From contig NZ_CH724142.1 in NCBI RefSeq assembly GCF_000153325.1, positions 156,157 to 220,156 on the forward strand: a stretch of 64,000 nucleotides of DNA, read 5' to 3'. This document shows, piece by piece, positions 40,726 through 49,439 of this stretch. The notes under the pieces are model-generated. The model was not told where the DNA came from, searched no databases, and saw nothing but the letters and a program-made list of their open reading frames with translations. Within the stretch, counting starts at the first letter, position 1. Every line of letters begins with the position of its first letter. Source of the DNA: Photobacterium sp. SKA34. Lineage in GTDB: Bacteria; Pseudomonadota; Gammaproteobacteria; Enterobacterales; Vibrionaceae. The position numbers were made by a program, and so were the translations under genes.

Positions 40726-42575
40726 TGTCAGATGTTCCAACAGAAAAAAGTTTTGATTCTCAAGCTTTTCTAAAAACAGTAACACACCAGCCAGGCGTTT
40801 ATCGAATGTATGACGCCGCTGGTGTGGTTATTTACGTCGGTAAAGCAAAAGATTTAAAAAAACGCCTTTCTAGCTATTTTCGAACTAATGTTGCGGGTGA
40901 AAAAACACGTGCCTTAGTTAAAAATATCTGCAATGTGGATGTGACGGTAACCCATACTGAAACTGAAGCGCTTATCCTTGAACATAACTACATCAAGCAG
41001 TATTTACCTAAATATAATGTATTACTGCGTGATGATAAGTCTTATCCTTATATTCTTCTAAGTGCCAGCAAACATCCACGCTTGTCGATTCACCGTGGTG
41101 TTAAACGTCGCAAAGGTGAATACTTTGGTCCATATCCTGATGTTGGTGCAGTTCGCGAAAGTTTGCATCTCATACAAAAAATTTTTCCGGTTCGTCAGTG
41201 TGAAGACTCAGTATATGCTAACCGAAGTCGTCCATGTTTGATGTATCAAATTGGGCGTTGCTCTGGGCCTTGTGTAGAAGGGTTGATCAGCGATGATGAC
41301 TATCAACAACAAGTGCAATTGGTGCGATTATTTTTACAGGGTAAAGATCGCCAAGTGATTAGCATTATGGTTAAGAAAATGGAGCAAGCTAGCCAAGCGT
41401 TAGAGTTTGAGCAAGCGGCACGATATCGCGATCAAATTCAAGCACTAAGGCGTATACAAGAACAGCAGTTTGTAAGTCAAGACAATGAAGATGATATTGA
41501 TGTCATTGGTATTGCACACAGTAATGGGCTTGCATGTATCCATGGGTTATATATTCGTCAAGGTAAGATCTTAGGTAGCCGCAGTTATTTTCCTAAAGTG
41601 CCAATTGATGCAACGTTAACAGAAGTTCTCTCAGGGTTTGTTACTCAATATTATTTTAACCAAGTAGAAGGTCGAGTGATCCCGAGCGTTATTTTATTAA
41701 GTGAAACGCTGGGAGAAGAAGGTGAAACCATTGCTAAAGCGTTAACGGAAATGGCTGGGCGCACTATCACTTTTAAATACAATTCACGAGGAACTCGTGC
41801 GCAGTATTTAAAATTGGCAAAGACGAATGCAGAAACCGCACTGACGAGCAAAATTAATCACCGTCTAACGATACAAGAGCGTTTCTTTGCGCTTCAACAA
41901 GCTTTAAACTTAAAGCCGATTTCACGTATGGAATGTTTTGATATTAGCCATACGATGGGGGAAAAAACGGTTGCCTCATGTGTTGTGTTTAATCAGGAAG
42001 GGCCATTAAAGCAAGAATATCGTCGTTATAATATAACGGGTATTACTGGTGGTGATGATTACGCAGCAATGGCACAAGTTTTGGAACGTCGTTATAGCAA
42101 AAATATGGAATTAGATAAAATTCCAGACATAATTTTCATAGATGGCGGTAGAGGTCAGTTATCAACAGCGTATGATGTAGTGAAGCCGTATATTGCTGAT
42201 TGGCCAAAACGACCTTTGCTTGTTGGTGTGGCAAAAGGCACTACACGTAAGCCTGGTTTAGAAACGCTCATATTTGTTACAGGCGAAGAGTTTTCTATGC
42301 CAAGTGATTCACCAGCGTTGCATCTGATCCAGCATATTCGTGATGAAAGTCATAACCATGCTATTAGTGGTCACCGCGCCCAACGTGCAAAAGTTCGTAA
42401 GCGTAGTAGTCTTGAAGATGTAGAAGGTATTGGGCCTAAACGACGTCAAGCGTTGCTCAAATATATGGGTGGTATGCAAGAGCTGAAGAAAGCAAATAAA
42501 GAAGAAATTGCTAAAGTACCTGGTATTAGTCCTGCTTTAGCAGAAAAAATAGTCGATGCATTGCAACATAATTAG
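40725..42575 (+). CDS. uvrC: Excinuclease ABC subunit C
   Basis: Makes both incisions in nucleotide excision repair after UvrA/UvrB find the lesion. The 616-residue protein is full length: GIY-YIG endonuclease domain at the N-terminus ([21 protein letters not shown]), a UvrBC-binding UVR motif around residue 205-240, the RNase H-like second nuclease domain with MECFDISH and FIDGGRGQL, and C-terminal helix-hairpin-helix repeats ([28 protein letters not shown]). Starts with GTG overlapping uvrY by one base. Confidence 0.97.
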   Translation: MSDVPTEKSFDSQAFLKTVTHQPGVYRMYDAAGVVIYVGKAKDLKKRLSSYFRTNVAGEKTRALVKNICNVDVTVTHTETEALILEHNYIKQYLPKYNVLLRDDKSYPYILLSASKHPRLSIHRGVKRRKGEYFGPYPDVGAVRESLHLIQKIFPVRQCEDSVYANRSRPCLMYQIGRCSGPCVEGLISDDDYQQQVQLVRLFLQGKDRQVISIMVKKMEQASQALEFEQAARYRDQIQALRRIQEQQFVSQDNEDDIDVIGIAHSNGLACIHGLYIRQGKILGSRSYFPKVPIDATLTEVLSGFVTQYYFNQVEGRVIPSVILLSETLGEEGETIAKALTEMAGRTITFKYNSRGTRAQYLKLAKTNAETALTSKINHRLTIQERFFALQQALNLKPISRMECFDISHTMGEKTVASCVVFNQEGPLKQEYRRYNITGITGGDDYAAMAQVLERRYSKNMELDKIPDIIFIDGGRGQLSTAYDVVKPYIADWPKRPLLVGVAKGTTRKPGLETLIFVTGEEFSMPSDSPALHLIQHIRDESHNHAISGHRAQRAKVRKRSSLEDVEGIGPKRRQALLKYMGGMQELKKANKEEIAKVPGISPALAEKIVDALQHN

Positions 42576-42684
42576 TTCGCTGCACTTTTTTGGTTTAATT
42601 TACTGATAAATTCGCACCTAAGCAGACTTTGGAGTAGGCTAGGGGAGTAGATTAAACTCTGATTTTGAACATAAGAATAATATT

Positions 42685-43242
42685 ATGCGTTTATCAATAC
42701 CTAACATCTTAAGTTTCGTCCGGCTCATTCTTATCCCATTTTTTGTTATTGCCTTTTATGTGCCGTACGAGTGGTCTGCTTTTGCAACAGCGTTCATTTT
42801 TTGGGTCGCGGGTGTCACCGATTGGTTCGATGGCTACCTTGCTCGTAAATTAAATCAAACAACTCGGTTTGGTGCTTTTATCGATCCTGTTGCTGATAAA
42901 CTCATGGTAGCAACGGCCTTAGTACTCGTGGTTGAGCATTATCATTCAGTATGGGTTACGATCCCTGCTGTCACTATGATTGGTCGTGAAATTATTATTT
43001 CAGCACTACGTGAATGGATGGCTGAAATTGGTAAACGTGCAAGCGTAGCTGTTTCTTGGGTAGGGAAAGTGAAGACTGCCTCTCAGATGTTTGCTCTATT
43101 ATTGTTGTTATGGCATCCGCATGAATACGTTGTATGGTTAGGTTATGTATCTTTGTATGTTGCAATGGTATTAACGTACTGGTCAATGGTGCAATATTTA
43201 AAGGCAGCCAAAGGTGATTTGCTTAACGCAGAAAATCACTAG
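42685..43242 (+). CDS. pgsA: CDP-diacylglycerol-glycerol-3-phosphate 3-phosphatidyltransferase
   Basis: Commits CDP-diacylglycerol to phosphatidylglycerol synthesis at the inner membrane. The 185-residue protein has four or more hydrophobic helices and the CDP-alcohol phosphatidyltransferase motif [27 protein letters not shown] (core D-G-A-R-G-D-D pattern: [15 protein letters not shown]). It follows uvrC by 109 bases and closes with a terminator. In related genomes a tRNA cluster follows; here nearly 9 kb of other DNA lies between. Confidence 0.96.
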   Translation: MRLSIPNILSFVRLILIPFFVIAFYVPYEWSAFATAFIFWVAGVTDWFDGYLARKLNQTTRFGAFIDPVADKLMVATALVLVVEHYHSVWVTIPAVTMIGREIIISALREWMAEIGKRASVAVSWVGKVKTASQMFALLLLLWHPHEYVVWLGYVSLYVAMVLTYWSMVQYLKAAKGDLLNAENH

Positions 43243-43257
43243 TAAGCCATATTTTTA

Positions 43258-43288
43258 AAAAAGGTCTGATTAATCAGGCCTTTTTTTA
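43258..43288 (+). terminator. Terminator of pgsA
   Basis: AAAGG-CTGATT/AATCAG-CCTTT stem followed by TTTTTTAT. Confidence 0.75.
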
Positions 43289-43544
43289 TACTTCTAGTAT
43301 TTCTTAAGACACCCTCTCTTAGTTATATTGAGTGAAAATCAAACGATTAAGGATGAGGGATCAGTGCAATGGAATATGCTCAAGAATACTCAAAGAAAGA
43401 AAAAGGGGGGTGCAAGTTCCTAATTTTCCAGCACTGGATAAGCAAGCGTTAGATCCTAATCTGTGTATAAAAGATAATACTCATTAATGTTGGACATGCA
43501 GACTTATTACTCTTTCTTGTTGAAAGTATATAACCTGCATGTTG

Positions 43545-43662
43545 TTATCTTGGTTTAAACGTAAGTTCGCATTCAATGTCACGATATTCTTCGTGATATA
43601 CACCCTGTCCGTAATAGCGTTCCATTTTCAGGTGCTTAACTTTTAGTTTTCTGAGCTGTCAT
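43545..43662 (-). pseudogene. Small frameshifted gene, function unknown
   Basis: From ATG 43662 the frame reads MTAQKTK then stops; one base away the frame continues as LKMERYYGQGVYHEEYRDI and ends ELTFKPR-stop. The continuous, charged and aromatic second part looks like real protein, so a single-base indel in a gene of about 38 codons is likely. I do not recognise the family. The rest of 43289-43544 shows no gene. Confidence 0.3.
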
Positions 43663-43760
43663 GAACGCCTCTGTTATCAGAAGATTTTATTTATTAGTCG
43701 AGTTAACAGCTATAAAAAACGTCTATACCATTTACGACTTACAAAAGTGCTTAATACTTT

Positions 43761-44516
43761 TCATATGTTCGCTGCATCCCGACGTTTAATGTCTTTGTGA
43801 CCATCTTCTGACACACCGTTTTTCCAATAACTGCTTATGTAAATGAACTCTTTTTCAACGTTTTTCTCATTACGAAAATATTGTCGTAATTGACGCATGG
43901 TATCGAATTCACAGGCTGACCAAACAGAAACCTTGCCATCTTTCCAAGGTAATGACGTTACAGTATCTGTTAGCGAATCAGAGGCTGTTATCCATATCAC
44001 TTCAATATTTTTAGGCTTAGATAATTCCTGTATATCCTCTTTATCAATAACTTGAATAACGGCGTATCCCTTCGCATTTATTGGCAGCCTTTGTATTTTT
44101 GTCGTCAATGATGGTAAGGCAGTCATATCGGCAACCATAAAAAACCAATCTGCATCATGATTGAGGTCTTTAATTTCCCCTGGGCCTAATAGACTAATTT
44201 TATCGCCTAATGATGCTTGCTTCGCCCATTTAGCCGCATAGCTGTGATCGCCTTGATCTGTATTATGACGAACAAAATCGACTTCAATACTATTTTCTTC
44301 CGGAATATATTTTCTAATCGTATAGGTACGCATCACTGGTCGTTGCCCTTTCGGCACAAGACTAATATCAGTACTGCCATTTTCAGCAAAAAGTAATTTT
44401 ATATAGTTTCCTGCACTATTCTTAGAAAATGCAGATAAGCACTCTCCTTGTAAAGTAATTCGTTGCATATTGGTTGTGATGATTTCGCTGTTTCTTACTT
44501 TTACTTCGTTATTCAT
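43761..44516 (-). CDS. Siderophore-interacting protein (ViuB/YqjH-like FAD reductase)
   Basis: A 251-residue NADPH-dependent ferric-chelate reductase-like protein that would release iron from imported ferric siderophores. The FAD motif reads RPVMRTYTIRKY with the following VDFVRH, then GDKISLLGPGE, FFMVADMTALPS (NAD-side), and a C-terminal WSACEFDTMRQLRQYF segment, all in family order. An AT-rich Fur-like site lies directly upstream, in accord with an iron-starvation role. No siderophore synthesis or uptake genes are in the window. Confidence 0.85.
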   Translation of the reverse strand: MNNEVKVRNSEIITTNMQRITLQGECLSAFSKNSAGNYIKLLFAENGSTDISLVPKGQRPVMRTYTIRKYIPEENSIEVDFVRHNTDQGDHSYAAKWAKQASLGDKISLLGPGEIKDLNHDADWFFMVADMTALPSLTTKIQRLPINAKGYAVIQVIDKEDIQELSKPKNIEVIWITASDSLTDTVTSLPWKDGKVSVWSACEFDTMRQLRQYFRNEKNVEKEFIYISSYWKNGVSEDGHKDIKRRDAANI

Positions 44517-44528
44517 GCCTTACCAATT

Positions 44529-44547
44529 GAGAATGATTTTTGTTTAT
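44529..44547. promoter_or_regulatory. Fur-box-like site
   Basis: GAGAATGATTTTTGTTTAT matches 11 of 19 positions of the Fur consensus by eye. It lies 13 bases before the siderophore-interacting protein gene and overlaps a plus-strand -35 element (44540-44545), so it could control both directions. Confidence 0.4.
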
Positions 44548-44574
44548 ATTAGCAGGGCTCTGTACAATAGGATA

Positions 44575-44680
44575 TTTTATTTACTATTTTTACGCATATG
44601 GCTGACAGAAATTATATGGACGAATATCTATTTTAATTTTCTATAATGACCAAACGGCTCAATGTGCAGCCGTTTTTTTT
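44575..44680 (+). ncRNA. Candidate small RNA between divergent genes
   Basis: A plus-strand promoter (-35 TTGTTT at 44540-44545, 17-base spacer, -10 TACAAT at 44563-44568) is followed about 105 bases later by a strong terminator: AAACGGCT/AGCCGTTT (44652-44659 and 44668-44675) with T8. The unit ends before the NUDIX gene. The promoter overlaps a Fur-like site. No conserved small RNA is recognised; it could instead be an attenuated leader of the NUDIX gene. Confidence 0.35.
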
Positions 44681-44733
44681 ATAAGTATTCGTGTATAACT
44701 AGAAAAGGGTAGTGATCAACAAATTAAGGAGTG

Positions 44734-45207
44734 ATGATGATCCCGATTGATTCTTCGATTGTAGCGGGCGTTGCGTTATCAGAAATTGATGGCGTGATGA
44801 AAATGCTACTAATGAAGCGCGTGAAAGGTGGATATTGGTGCCATGTTGGTGGGTCTATCGAAGGTAATGAAACGGGTTGGCAAGCCATTGTCCGTGAGTT
44901 TAAAGAAGAGACCCAAATTGAAGTGGTAGATCTTTATAACGCTGAGTATTTGCAGCAGTTTTTTGAAGCCAACGTTAATGTGCTGCAAATTATTCCGGTT
45001 TTTGTGGTGATGTGCCCTCCAAATCAAGCCGTAACACTTAATCACGAACATACAGATTATCAATGGTGCACATTAGAAGAAGCAAAAGCACTAACGCCAT
45101 TTCCCAATCAGCACCATGTTTTTGATCATGTATGGGCTTATTTTGTTGATAAGCCGATTGAATCTCTTTTTAAAGTAGATATTAAGCAGAACATTCCAGA
45201 TTATTGA
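44734..45207 (+). CDS. NUDIX hydrolase
   Basis: About 157 residues. The Nudix box is GGSIEGNETGWQAIVREFKE followed by ETQIEV, slightly off consensus at the position after EE, where Gln replaces Gly. Such enzymes hydrolyse nucleoside diphosphates linked to other groups; the substrate is unknown. Several ATG/GTG codons sit at 44731-44739; AAGGAG ending at 44731 favours the ATG at 44734 or 44737. It is followed after 13 bases by the ABM gene, probably in one operon. Confidence 0.82.
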   Translation: MMIPIDSSIVAGVALSEIDGVMKMLLMKRVKGGYWCHVGGSIEGNETGWQAIVREFKEETQIEVVDLYNAEYLQQFFEANVNVLQIIPVFVVMCPPNQAVTLNHEHTDYQWCTLEEAKALTPFPNQHHVFDHVWAYFVDKPIESLFKVDIKQNIPDY

Positions 45208-45220
45208 GGAAATTGAAAAT

Positions 45221-45508
45221 ATGGGAAAAGTGATATTAAAAGGATTTATTGTCGTTCCTGAAGAAGAACTTAATTTTGTTAGCAAAGCACTTGAGAAGCA
45301 TGTCGAATTAACGAAGAAAGAATCTGGTTGTTTAGTGTTTAATGTTCATCAACGTTCTCATTCTCTTTGTTATTTTGATGTTTACGAAGAGTTTTCTAGT
45401 AATACTGCGTTCGAACATCACCAAAGGCGAGTCAAAGCATCTGAATGGGGGAGAGTCACTTCAAATGTTGAACGCCATTATGAGGTGTGGCAAACCGAGA
45501 ATGAATAA
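45221..45508 (+). CDS. ABM-domain (antibiotic biosynthesis monooxygenase-like) protein
   Basis: A 95-residue single-domain protein of the dimeric alpha-beta barrel type. Features are KGFIVVPEEELNFVSKALEKH at the start, ESGCLVFNVHQ in the middle and FEHHQRRVKASEWG near the end, as in YgiN-like putative quinol monooxygenases. The substrate is not known. It follows the NUDIX gene by 13 bases and precedes a MAPEG-like frame. Confidence 0.75.
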   Translation: MGKVILKGFIVVPEEELNFVSKALEKHVELTKKESGCLVFNVHQRSHSLCYFDVYEEFSSNTAFEHHQRRVKASEWGRVTSNVERHYEVWQTENE

Positions 45509-45546
45509 AAAAGGACTATTCAATCGAGTTTTTGCTTCCCTATAAA

Positions 45547-45928
45547 ATGACAATTTGGGTTATTGGCTCTTTGGGATTGTTGTTACTATTGCAATTAGTC
45601 GTATTAGATATTGTTATTCTTAGTGCAAAAGCACGCCCCTGGTTTTACTATTGAAGCTAACCATGAACACTTTTTATTCCGTGCTAATAGAGCATTAGCT
45701 AATAGCAATGAAAGCCTTGGGATCTTTATTTTATTCGTTCTTTTTCCATTATTTTCTCAGCCGATTGCTCACTGGATTAATGGCTTCGCTGTGGTTTATT
45801 TATTCGTACGAATAGGGCATATGTTGTGTTATTACTTTAATTTAAAAGTATTACGCAGTATCTTTTTCGCGGTGAGTTTACTGGGGCTTATTGGACTATT
45901 TGCTACAGCAGTTATCGCTTGGCTGTAA
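45547..45928 (+). pseudogene. MAPEG-family membrane protein, frameshifted
   Basis: ATG 45547 opens MTIWVIGSLGLLLLLQLVVL...AKARPW and stops soon after; the +1-shifted frame carries on as APGFTIEANHEHFLFRANRA, then SNESLGIFILFVLFPLF to 45928. Together they make one MAPEG (membrane-associated eicosanoid/glutathione) protein of about 125 residues with four helices. The shift lies near GCACGCCCCTGG, around a C run, so one extra base is the simplest cause. A sequencing error is also possible. Confidence 0.65.
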
Positions 45929-46073
45929 ATTGAGTTATTTTATTGTAATGTTAAAGGCTGTTTTAACTCTCGTAGTCGTTGAGTTATGGCTAAATTTTCG
46001 AGAGTGGTGATTTGTAAAAGTTTGTATCTTTTTATTTTTCAATGTTGTTTTTTATTAATAGATTGTGGTATTT

Positions 46074-46102
46074 TTGCCCCGTCTTAGCTTGAGTAAGATA
46101 AT
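46074..46102 (+). promoter_or_regulatory. Predicted promoter of the norspermidine operon
   Basis: -35 TTGCCC (46074-46079), 17-base spacer, -10 GATAAT (46097-46102). Start of transcription would be near 46109, giving a leader of about 380 bases before the first enzyme gene. Confidence 0.4.
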
Positions 46103-46218
46103 AACGTAGTTCACTTAGCAATTACGCAGTAGGTATTTGTGCTTATTTGCATAAATAGAAGGGAATTTATACGGTGTTCAGTTTTGTAATAGCTAACACA
46201 TATTTAAGGAACCCAACA

Positions 46219-46290
46219 GTGGATCTATTATCACTTTCATTTCATTTTGGTTTTCATTTACCGAAATACCGTATTATTACGGAGCCTTGA
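46219..46290 (+). CDS. Candidate leader peptide of the norspermidine operon
   Basis: A 23-codon frame, GTG 46219 to TGA 46290, with AAGGA 8 bases upstream. The peptide begins with Leu/Ser-rich residues and contains LSFHFGFHLPKYR near the middle and end, followed by an acidic-proline C-terminus (TEP). It sits within a 380-base leader before polyamine genes. By analogy with known nascent-peptide control of polyamine genes (SpeFL before speF in E. coli), it may sense a polyamine or precursor through ribosome stalling. The link to control is inference. Confidence 0.5.
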   Translation: MDLLSLSFHFGFHLPKYRIITEP

Positions 46291-46337
46291 TCGTTCCAGA
46301 TCGAAAATCACACTAAACCTTGAATTGCATGTTGTTG

Positions 46338-46373
46338 CAAATGCTTATTGCTTCTGCACATTTGTATTTTTAG
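46338..46373 (+). promoter_or_regulatory. Possible attenuator hairpin after the leader peptide
   Basis: CAAATG (46338-46343) pairs with CATTTG (46359-46364) and is followed by TATTTTTAG. An earlier hairpin, GCAT (46327-46330) with ATGC (46341-46344), would compete for the same bases. Stems are short, so support is weak. Confidence 0.25.
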
Positions 46374-46489
46374 TATGATTTTATATTTAAAAATATCTTA
46401 ACTCGGTATTTATATCGTTATTAATATGGTTTTTACTTATCTTTTGTTACGTTTATTGTGCAAAAGCTAAGTGATGACAGGAACGAAAT

Positions 46490-49399
46490 ATGTCTACACT
46501 TTTTAATTTTGGCGACACTGATCTATCAACAACAGTACCTGTTGTTAATGGTTTATATGACTTAACTCTTGATGAATTGTTATTAAGCCAAGAGCACTAC
46601 GAATCGGATGTACGCTCATACCCAAGACGTTTACCTTTAGCAATAGCGAAAGCGGCAGGTGTATTAGTTGAAGATACCCGTGGGCAATTGTTTATTGATT
46701 GTTTAGCTGGGGCGGGAACGTTAGCACTTGGCTATAATCACCCAGAAATTAATAAGTCAATTGTTGAACAATTAGAATCAGGCCTACCATATCAAACCCT
46801 TGATATAACAACGGTTGCTAAAGATAAATTTATTAAGCAATTGTTGAGCTTTTTACCCGAGTCGTTTGCAAATAATGCCTGTGTGCAATTTTGTGGCCCA
46901 ACAGGGGCTGATGCCGTAGAAGCTGCGATTAAACTTGCCAAACAAACGACAGGTAGAAATACCATGGCAGCTTTTCATGGTGCTTATCATGGAATGACAA
47001 ATGGCACGATGGCGATGATGGGAAATTTAAACACTAAATCTCGCCGTCAAGGGTTAATGGCTGATGTACATTTCTTGCCATTCCCATATTCATTGCGCTG
47101 TCCGTATGGTTTGTCTGGTGATGACGGCGCAAAACAAAGCTTACGTTATATCGAACGCATGCTGAGTGACGATGAAAGTGGAGTTCAAAAACCTGCTGCC
47201 ATCATTGTAGAACCTGTTCAAGGTGAGGGTGGAGTTATTCCTGCGCCTGCTTTTTGGCTGCGAGAATTACGTCGAATAACGCAAGAGCATGGCATTCTAC
47301 TTATCTTTGATGAGATCCAATGTGGTATTGGTAAAACGGGTCATAATTTTGCGTTTGAAGAATCAGGGATCACGCCAGACATTCTTTGTTTATCAAAAGC
47401 TGTAGGCGGTGGTTTGCCAATGTCAGTCCTTGTTTTTAATAAAGAGATTGATAATTGGAATCCTGGAGAGCATACCGGCACATTTCGTGGCAACCAGTTA
47501 GCAATGGCAACAGGGGCTAAAACGTTAGAAATTATTGAACGAGACGGTTTAGTTGAGCATGCTCAAAAAGCGGGTATGTATCTGCGTCGTGGTTTAGAAA
47601 AAGTGGCAGCACAAACTAGCTGTATTGCTGAAGTACGCGGTAAAGGCTTAATGTTGGGCATCGAAATTGTTCAATCCGATGGTAGTAAGAATAAGTTTGA
47701 TGAGCCGATCGCCGCTCCTGAGTTAACCGCTGCGATTCAACGCTCTGCATTAGAGCGTGGTTTGATTATTGAAAAAGGTGGACGTCAAGGCTCTGTATTA
47801 CGTTTTTTACCGCCTCTTATTATTAGTTTCGAACAGCTTGATTTTGTTATTAATACGATTAAAGAGGCTATTGAGGTTCATGTTGAACCGATTGAACAAG
47901 GATTGGTTTTAGAGTCGGATCATAAAGTTAATTGGAAAGATTACTTTATTCAAACGGGTAAAGGTGGCTCTGAGAGCTTTGAAACGGCGCTGAATCAAAC
48001 GACTCAAGTACTGAAAAAAGTCTTTGAACAAACTAATCAGCCTTATTCGGGGATGGATCCTCAATTACTAAAAACGCTAATAAATGGTATTGATTTAAAT
48101 CGGCCGCAGTCCTCACTTGATGCCGTGATTGAGCAAACAGGCGATCTTATCGCGAAGCACTCAATTATGGTGCAACATCCACACTGTATTGCGCATTTGC
48201 ATACCCCGCCACTTGTTCCTGCTATTGCTGCAGAAGCTTTTATTGCCGCATTGAATCAGTCAATGGATTCATGGGATCAGGCCAGTGCAGCAACGTTTGT
48301 TGAACAGAAAATCATTGATTGGTTGTGCGATGTTTATCAATTAGGCCAACAAGCAGATGGTGTGTTTACCAGTGGGGGAACGCAAAGTAATCTGATGGGA
48401 CTATTGTTAGCACGTGACTGGGCTGCCGACACTATCTCTGGTCATAATATTCAGCAACAAGGTTTGCCATCATACGCGGATAAACTACGTATATTATGCT
48501 CTAAAAAATCCCATTTCACCGTGCAAAAATCAGCGTCGTTGATGGGACTTGGTGAACAATCTGTAGTCTGTGTTGATACTAATCCTGATGGCACTATTCA
48601 ATTAGCATCATTGATTACCACGATTGAAGCATTAAAAGCAGATGACCTTATTCCGTTTGCAGTTGTTGGAACAGCAGGTACAACAGACCACGGTGCAATT
48701 GATGATCTTACAGGATTGGCAGATATTTCCGCTCGTCACAATCTTTGGTTCCATGTTGATGGTGCATACGGTGGCGCACTCATTTTAAGTCGTCATCAAA
48801 GTCGTTTGCATGGTATTGAAAAAGCTGATTCTTTAAGCGTTGATTTTCATAAGCTTTTCTTTCAACCGATTAGCTGTGGTGCAGTGTTGGTGAAAGATAA
48901 AGCACACTTTAAGTATCTGCTCCACCATGCAGATTATCTTAACCGTGAAGATGATTTACTGCCAAATTTAGTGGATAAATCAATAGCGACAACTAAGCGT
49001 TTTGATGCTTTAAAAGTGTTAATGACGATGCAAAGTGTTGGCGCTGATGCATTAGGTGAAATGTACGATCATCTTATTAATCAAACGCAACATGTCGCTG
49101 ATTTAGTTAATCAACAATCGCAATATGAGTTATTAGCCGATCCTGCTTTATCAACGGTACTATTCCGTTTTGTAGGTGAAGGAGCAAACTTAACTGAGCA
49201 GCAACTTAATCAACTGAATAAACAATTGCGTATAGATGCCTTAGTGCAAGGACAAGCAGTACTGGGTGAAACTGTTGTTGACGAGAAAGTGGCATTGAAG
49301 TTCACGATTTTAAACCCGTGTTTAACTATTCACGATTTCAAAACCTTATTGAATAAAGTTTCTCAATTAGGCCAATCGCTATTGTCTTCAACTCAGTAA
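46490..49399 (+). CDS. Fused diaminobutyrate aminotransferase / diaminobutyrate decarboxylase
   Basis: A 969-residue two-enzyme protein. N-terminal half (about 1-465): class III aminotransferase forming L-2,4-diaminobutyrate, with LIFDEIQCGIGKTGHNFAFE and the PLP lysine in ILCLSKAVGGG. C-terminal half (about 490-969): group II decarboxylase, with GVFTSGGTQSNLMGLL, FHVDGAYGGALIL and the PLP lysine in SVDFHKLFFQP, giving 1,3-diaminopropane. This fusion is known as the first enzyme of norspermidine synthesis in Vibrio (VC1625 type). AGGA lies 7 bases before ATG. Confidence 0.95.
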   Translation: MSTLFNFGDTDLSTTVPVVNGLYDLTLDELLLSQEHYESDVRSYPRRLPLAIAKAAGVLVEDTRGQLFIDCLAGAGTLALGYNHPEINKSIVEQLESGLPYQTLDITTVAKDKFIKQLLSFLPESFANNACVQFCGPTGADAVEAAIKLAKQTTGRNTMAAFHGAYHGMTNGTMAMMGNLNTKSRRQGLMADVHFLPFPYSLRCPYGLSGDDGAKQSLRYIERMLSDDESGVQKPAAIIVEPVQGEGGVIPAPAFWLRELRRITQEHGILLIFDEIQCGIGKTGHNFAFEESGITPDILCLSKAVGGGLPMSVLVFNKEIDNWNPGEHTGTFRGNQLAMATGAKTLEIIERDGLVEHAQKAGMYLRRGLEKVAAQTSCIAEVRGKGLMLGIEIVQSDGSKNKFDEPIAAPELTAAIQRSALERGLIIEKGGRQGSVLRFLPPLIISFEQLDFVINTIKEAIEVHVEPIEQGLVLESDHKVNWKDYFIQTGKGGSESFETALNQTTQVLKKVFEQTNQPYSGMDPQLLKTLINGIDLNRPQSSLDAVIEQTGDLIAKHSIMVQHPHCIAHLHTPPLVPAIAAEAFIAALNQSMDSWDQASAATFVEQKIIDWLCDVYQLGQQADGVFTSGGTQSNLMGLLLARDWAADTISGHNIQQQGLPSYADKLRILCSKKSHFTVQKSASLMGLGEQSVVCVDTNPDGTIQLASLITTIEALKADDLIPFAVVGTAGTTDHGAIDDLTGLADISARHNLWFHVDGAYGGALILSRHQSRLHGIEKADSLSVDFHKLFFQPISCGAVLVKDKAHFKYLLHHADYLNREDDLLPNLVDKSIATTKRFDALKVLMTMQSVGADALGEMYDHLINQTQHVADLVNQQSQYELLADPALSTVLFRFVGEGANLTEQQLNQLNKQLRIDALVQGQAVLGETVVDEKVALKFTILNPCLTIHDFKTLLNKVSQLGQSLLSSTQ

Positions 49400-49439
49400 G
49401 ACAACCACACAGATAAATGAATTTAGAAGGAAATAAATA

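Noticed and set aside
43393-43488. Short plus frame containing VPNFPALDKQALDPN
   Set aside because: Looks like the end of some gene but no family was recognised and there is no supporting start.
44598-44636. 12-codon frame (MADRNYMDEYLF) inside the candidate small RNA
   Set aside because: No ribosome site and too short to support.
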